A stretch of 64,000 nucleotides of DNA. Origin: Nymphaea colorata. Lineage: Eukaryota; Streptophyta; Magnoliopsida; Nymphaeales; Nymphaeaceae. The stretch lies in assembly GCF_008831285.2 (NCBI RefSeq), contig NC_045139.1:6108204-6172203 (forward strand), given 5' to 3'. Positions 60,912 to 64,000 of this stretch are shown here, piece after piece. The notes under the pieces were generated by a model. It was not told the origin of the DNA. It saw only the letters and a list, made by a program, of their open reading frames with translations, and did no database searches. The translations under genes and the position numbers were made by a program. The first letter of the stretch is position 1. Each line of letters starts with the position of its first letter.

Positions 60912-63900
60912 CTTCCTACCACCACCAATAAGAATAATACAAAGAGGAGGAGAAGGAGGAGGAGAGAGAAAAGTGGGTAGCGATGGTTATGAAGAGAATG
61001 TTATTTGGCTGGAGCCTGAAGGATGAACAACGGGAGGTGTAAGGACCTAGAGCAGAGTTGTTCACGGAAAAAAAAAGTCAAGATACGGGGCCAGAGGAAT
61101 CTGGCAGAGCAATGTCATCTTGTCTGTGACTCTTTCTTTTCACATCAACCTCCCTAGGGAGGTGTCCTTTTGAATGAGAATATTGTACCTTTCAGTATAG
61201 TTGGCCAATAGCACAGACACGTTTTTGACCTTACAGGTTTATTTGGTCTGTTGTTCTTAAAAGCGTAGACACTTTTACAACGCATCAACATGCACACGCA
61301 CACGCACGCACACAGAGATGTGCTGCGCTGAAAGTGTACGCGCTTACACAGAACTCATGGACAGAGAGAGAAGGAGAGCATGTTCATGTGCTTTCATGCT
61401 ATAGATGGATGTATGTGGACAGTTTCATGGCCATGTATTTCAGGGGGAATACCAAGACCATACCATGGAGCTCACAGCCTCAAACTATTAAACCCCAAGA
61501 AAATGCGGTCCGATACATTGTTCCCTGTCAAATGATGCAATTTTACGAACATCACCCTAGTCCTGCAGAAAATTTTTAGCCTTGTTATTAGCAGATCGTG
61601 CAGGAACTTGTCATTGTGGATGAACCGTGCTTGAGAAATTGAAACTCTAAACCCTATAGAGGGCAGCTGTAAAACCCTTCGCAGCTTACATTACCTTTGA
61701 CAAGATTTATAAACATAACTGGTCCGTGTTTTAGTTTGCTGATGGCTATTAACACAAATATACGTTACCTTCCTTGCGAAAGATCTCCTGTTGCCTCACT
61801 AAATGAGCCAATTGCAAAGTGGGTACTTTGTATTTGTTAGAAAGAATTAATAAACCACTCTTGAAGTGGTAAACCCGATTGTGTATCAATTTGCCTGCTA
61901 TACCAATTGTTCCCTTCTTTAATAGAACTAACTTTGAGTCAAAACCTTCAAATTTAGCTGGCATGGGGCTTCTTCTCATATGGTAGGGCTCTGCTCCAGC
62001 AGAGGAGCTACATTGAGGTCGGTAGTTGCCTGCTGACTGAGGCATCTTCCCGGTTGTGTCATCCCTTCCGGTTTTGTTGTCTTTGGCTATGCATACAGTA
62101 TCCATGGATTTAGCCGTCTAACATATATCGCCATCAAAACTTTTGGCCAAAATTCCAGCACTAGTTTCTCAAAACCGAACTGCAAGGATGTGGTCAGTCG
62201 ACTCTCTAAAAGTATATGTCAACAGAACCAAAAGCTGATGTTCAGATTGTACTTTGTTAAATCACCAAAATTCAGGATTTTAGATTAATCATCACGAAAT
62301 CTGATTACACATTGGAGTTCAATGTTTAGCTTGAAAATATGTACTTTTGGTATATTATATATATATACAGTACGTATTACTATATTATCCTGTACCATTC
62401 TATTCCTCAATTTTTTGAATTTTAAAATTAATATAAAATAATCCATTTATTTCAAAGTAAAAAAAAATTAACATGCATTGACCCTCTGTTTTTTCATCAA
62501 ACAAGGGTTTGACGTTGACACGATGTAATGTGGTTCATGTCCATCCGCATCATTGTGACGTAAATGGGCTGCATGCCACAAAACCCTAAGCTGTATGAAG
62601 TGAGTGACGTTCATGATGCAAGATCTGCAATGTCTAGATGTTGCTAACATTACATCACGGTCTCGCTTAAATGCGATCGCGAACAAGCAGCTACATCTAA
62701 TGATGGCTACATTACATGCATGATCATTCGAGGAACCATGCATGTAGACTGTCCAAAGATACAGTAGAGATAGACCATACAATGTCATAAATGGGGCAAC
62801 ATAACAGTCCATAGGCAACCTTTTACCTAACAAATTTTCAGCTGTTTCCAGTGAGAGATATATACACACACATTTTTGAATAATTACGATATGTTAACAG
62901 CATTTTTAATCAACTAAATAATTATTTCAAATTGTCGGTGTTTTCCTGCCTTATTCTTTAGTCTAGAGTCTAAGAGTTATAGTTCTGTGACAGAAGAAGA
63001 GGGCGACATGCTAAATGATCAAGAAAGACAGATGGTCGCCCTTGACGACATGTTGCTGTTCAACATGGGTGGATGTCATCACATGTCATGCCATGTCATG
63101 ACCATCAACAACATGCATTGGTGCTACGCAGGTGTGTCCCACATGCATGTCCTATGATGATACATAAGAAAAAAAAAAGGAAGAAAGAAAAAGAGCCATG
63201 CAGGTGCATGACACATGAGAAAGCATTTTGAAAAAGGGACTTTCACTAGCCATGCGCATGCATATGTCACATGGACTCGTGCATGGCTTTTGAGCCACTT
63301 CACTACCTTTCCCATATTTTGTGGATGCAGCAAAGTGGAGACCCTCTCACGCCTTCGGGGATCCCACTCCAGTAACATGCTTCAATAATTTTCTTATTTT
63401 AATACGAACACACACACAACTTTCATAAAACAAAAAGTTTACTTTTGTTTTTTATTTATATTATAAATTCCTTTTTAATGTATTTTTCATATTTTATGTA
63501 AATAATTTCCCGAGATTTCCTCAAAAGGAATCTGAAGATTAGAGAAGCTAATAAAAAAAGATCTATTGACGCCCCAAAAATAATATCACTCACATGACAC
63601 TCATCAACATTAAAAAGTTGCAGTTCCTAATATGAAGTTGTGGACTTGGTTTTTGACCGTCTTCCAGATGTGAACCCGCAGTGCAGTATAGTCCGGATAG
63701 GGTCATATACCATCCGCTAACACCCTACAGATATGTCCTGTCATATACTGTCCGTCGACACCCTACACAATGTTGTCACAGTGATGGAGAAAAGCATGGT
63801 AATGGCATTTTCAATCTTCATTCAACCGTAAGGGATTCTCCTCGACACATTTGGTCTTTTTATGCTGTACTTGTTTGATTTAAGTGTACCCATTTGGAAT

Positions 63901-64000
63901 TGAACCAGACGTTGGCAGGATCTTAAAACAAAACTGATATTTGATTATTGATTAGATTGAGCCATCGCTAACCAAACCAAGCTAACTAGATTCAGTTCTG
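60912..64000. other. Flank upstream of the pectinesterase, no supported gene
   Basis: The first few hundred bases hold the leader (GGA-rich on the + strand, 60950-60972) and promoter of the pectinesterase. Beyond this I see only AT-rich intergenic DNA, a (TA)n run near 62355-62369 and scattered unconvincing ORFs on the minus strand (for example 61749-62105). Confidence 0.5.

Noticed and set aside
61749..62105. 118-aa minus-strand ORF with a true ATG
   Set aside because: No domain recognised and no splice or promoter context; composition is not clearly coding. Kept only as a possible hypothetical gene to test with RNA-seq.
62468..62869. 133-aa minus-strand ORF
   Set aside because: Cys/His-rich by chance composition without zinc-finger spacing or homology that I can recognise; surrounding DNA looks intergenic.

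Overview
This is a nuclear window from a flowering plant. The genes have many short exons split by AT-rich introns. Long intergenic stretches carry microsatellites, MITE-like elements and tandem duplications, and every recognisable protein belongs to a plant gene family. I cannot name the species. I see no rRNA or convincing tRNA gene, no CRISPR array and no prokaryotic operon.

Six protein-coding genes are supported, in this order: (1) a single-exon OVATE family protein, 609-1340 (+); (2) a FHIT-type histidine-triad dinucleoside polyphosphate hydrolase, 9638-13231 (+), 6 exons; (3) a plastid-type Rossmann protein of the spermidine-synthase/SAM-methyltransferase fold, 14462-20527 (+), 8 exons; (4) a very large PHD-SWIB-Plus3-GYF-CCCH protein of the NERD/C3H44 type, 39554-22784 (-), 10 exons, 1934 aa; (5) a PHAF1/UPF0183 protein, 43443-53288 (+), 14 exons, 401 aa; (6) a pectinesterase without a PMEI pro-region, 60911-58568 (-), 4 exons, 363 aa. 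I assembled the exons by hand from family homology, splice signals and reading phase. All six models are phase-consistent and end at a stop.

The genes are unrelated housekeeping or developmental loci, not a pathway. The divergent pair NERD-like/PHAF1 corresponds to adjacent Arabidopsis loci (At3g51120 and At3g51130), which suggests an old conserved neighbourhood.

The most unusual signal is in splicing. The FHIT gene appears to need a 3-nucleotide microexon (10911-10913) placed between an ordinary GT-AG intron and a U12-type AT-AC intron (10914-11426). Together these restore the conserved PGHVLV motif. A second AT-AC U12-type intron (28118-26774, minus strand) interrupts the NERD-like gene and contains a 179-bp tandem duplication.

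Other notable structure: a long imperfect inverted repeat at 6943-7537; a roughly 700-bp element with a 9-bp target-site duplication at 33788-34480 and a second copy at 18443-18869; an 819-bp hAT-like element with perfect 14-bp terminal repeats and an 8-bp target-site duplication at 47168-47986; and several two- or three-unit tandem repeats.
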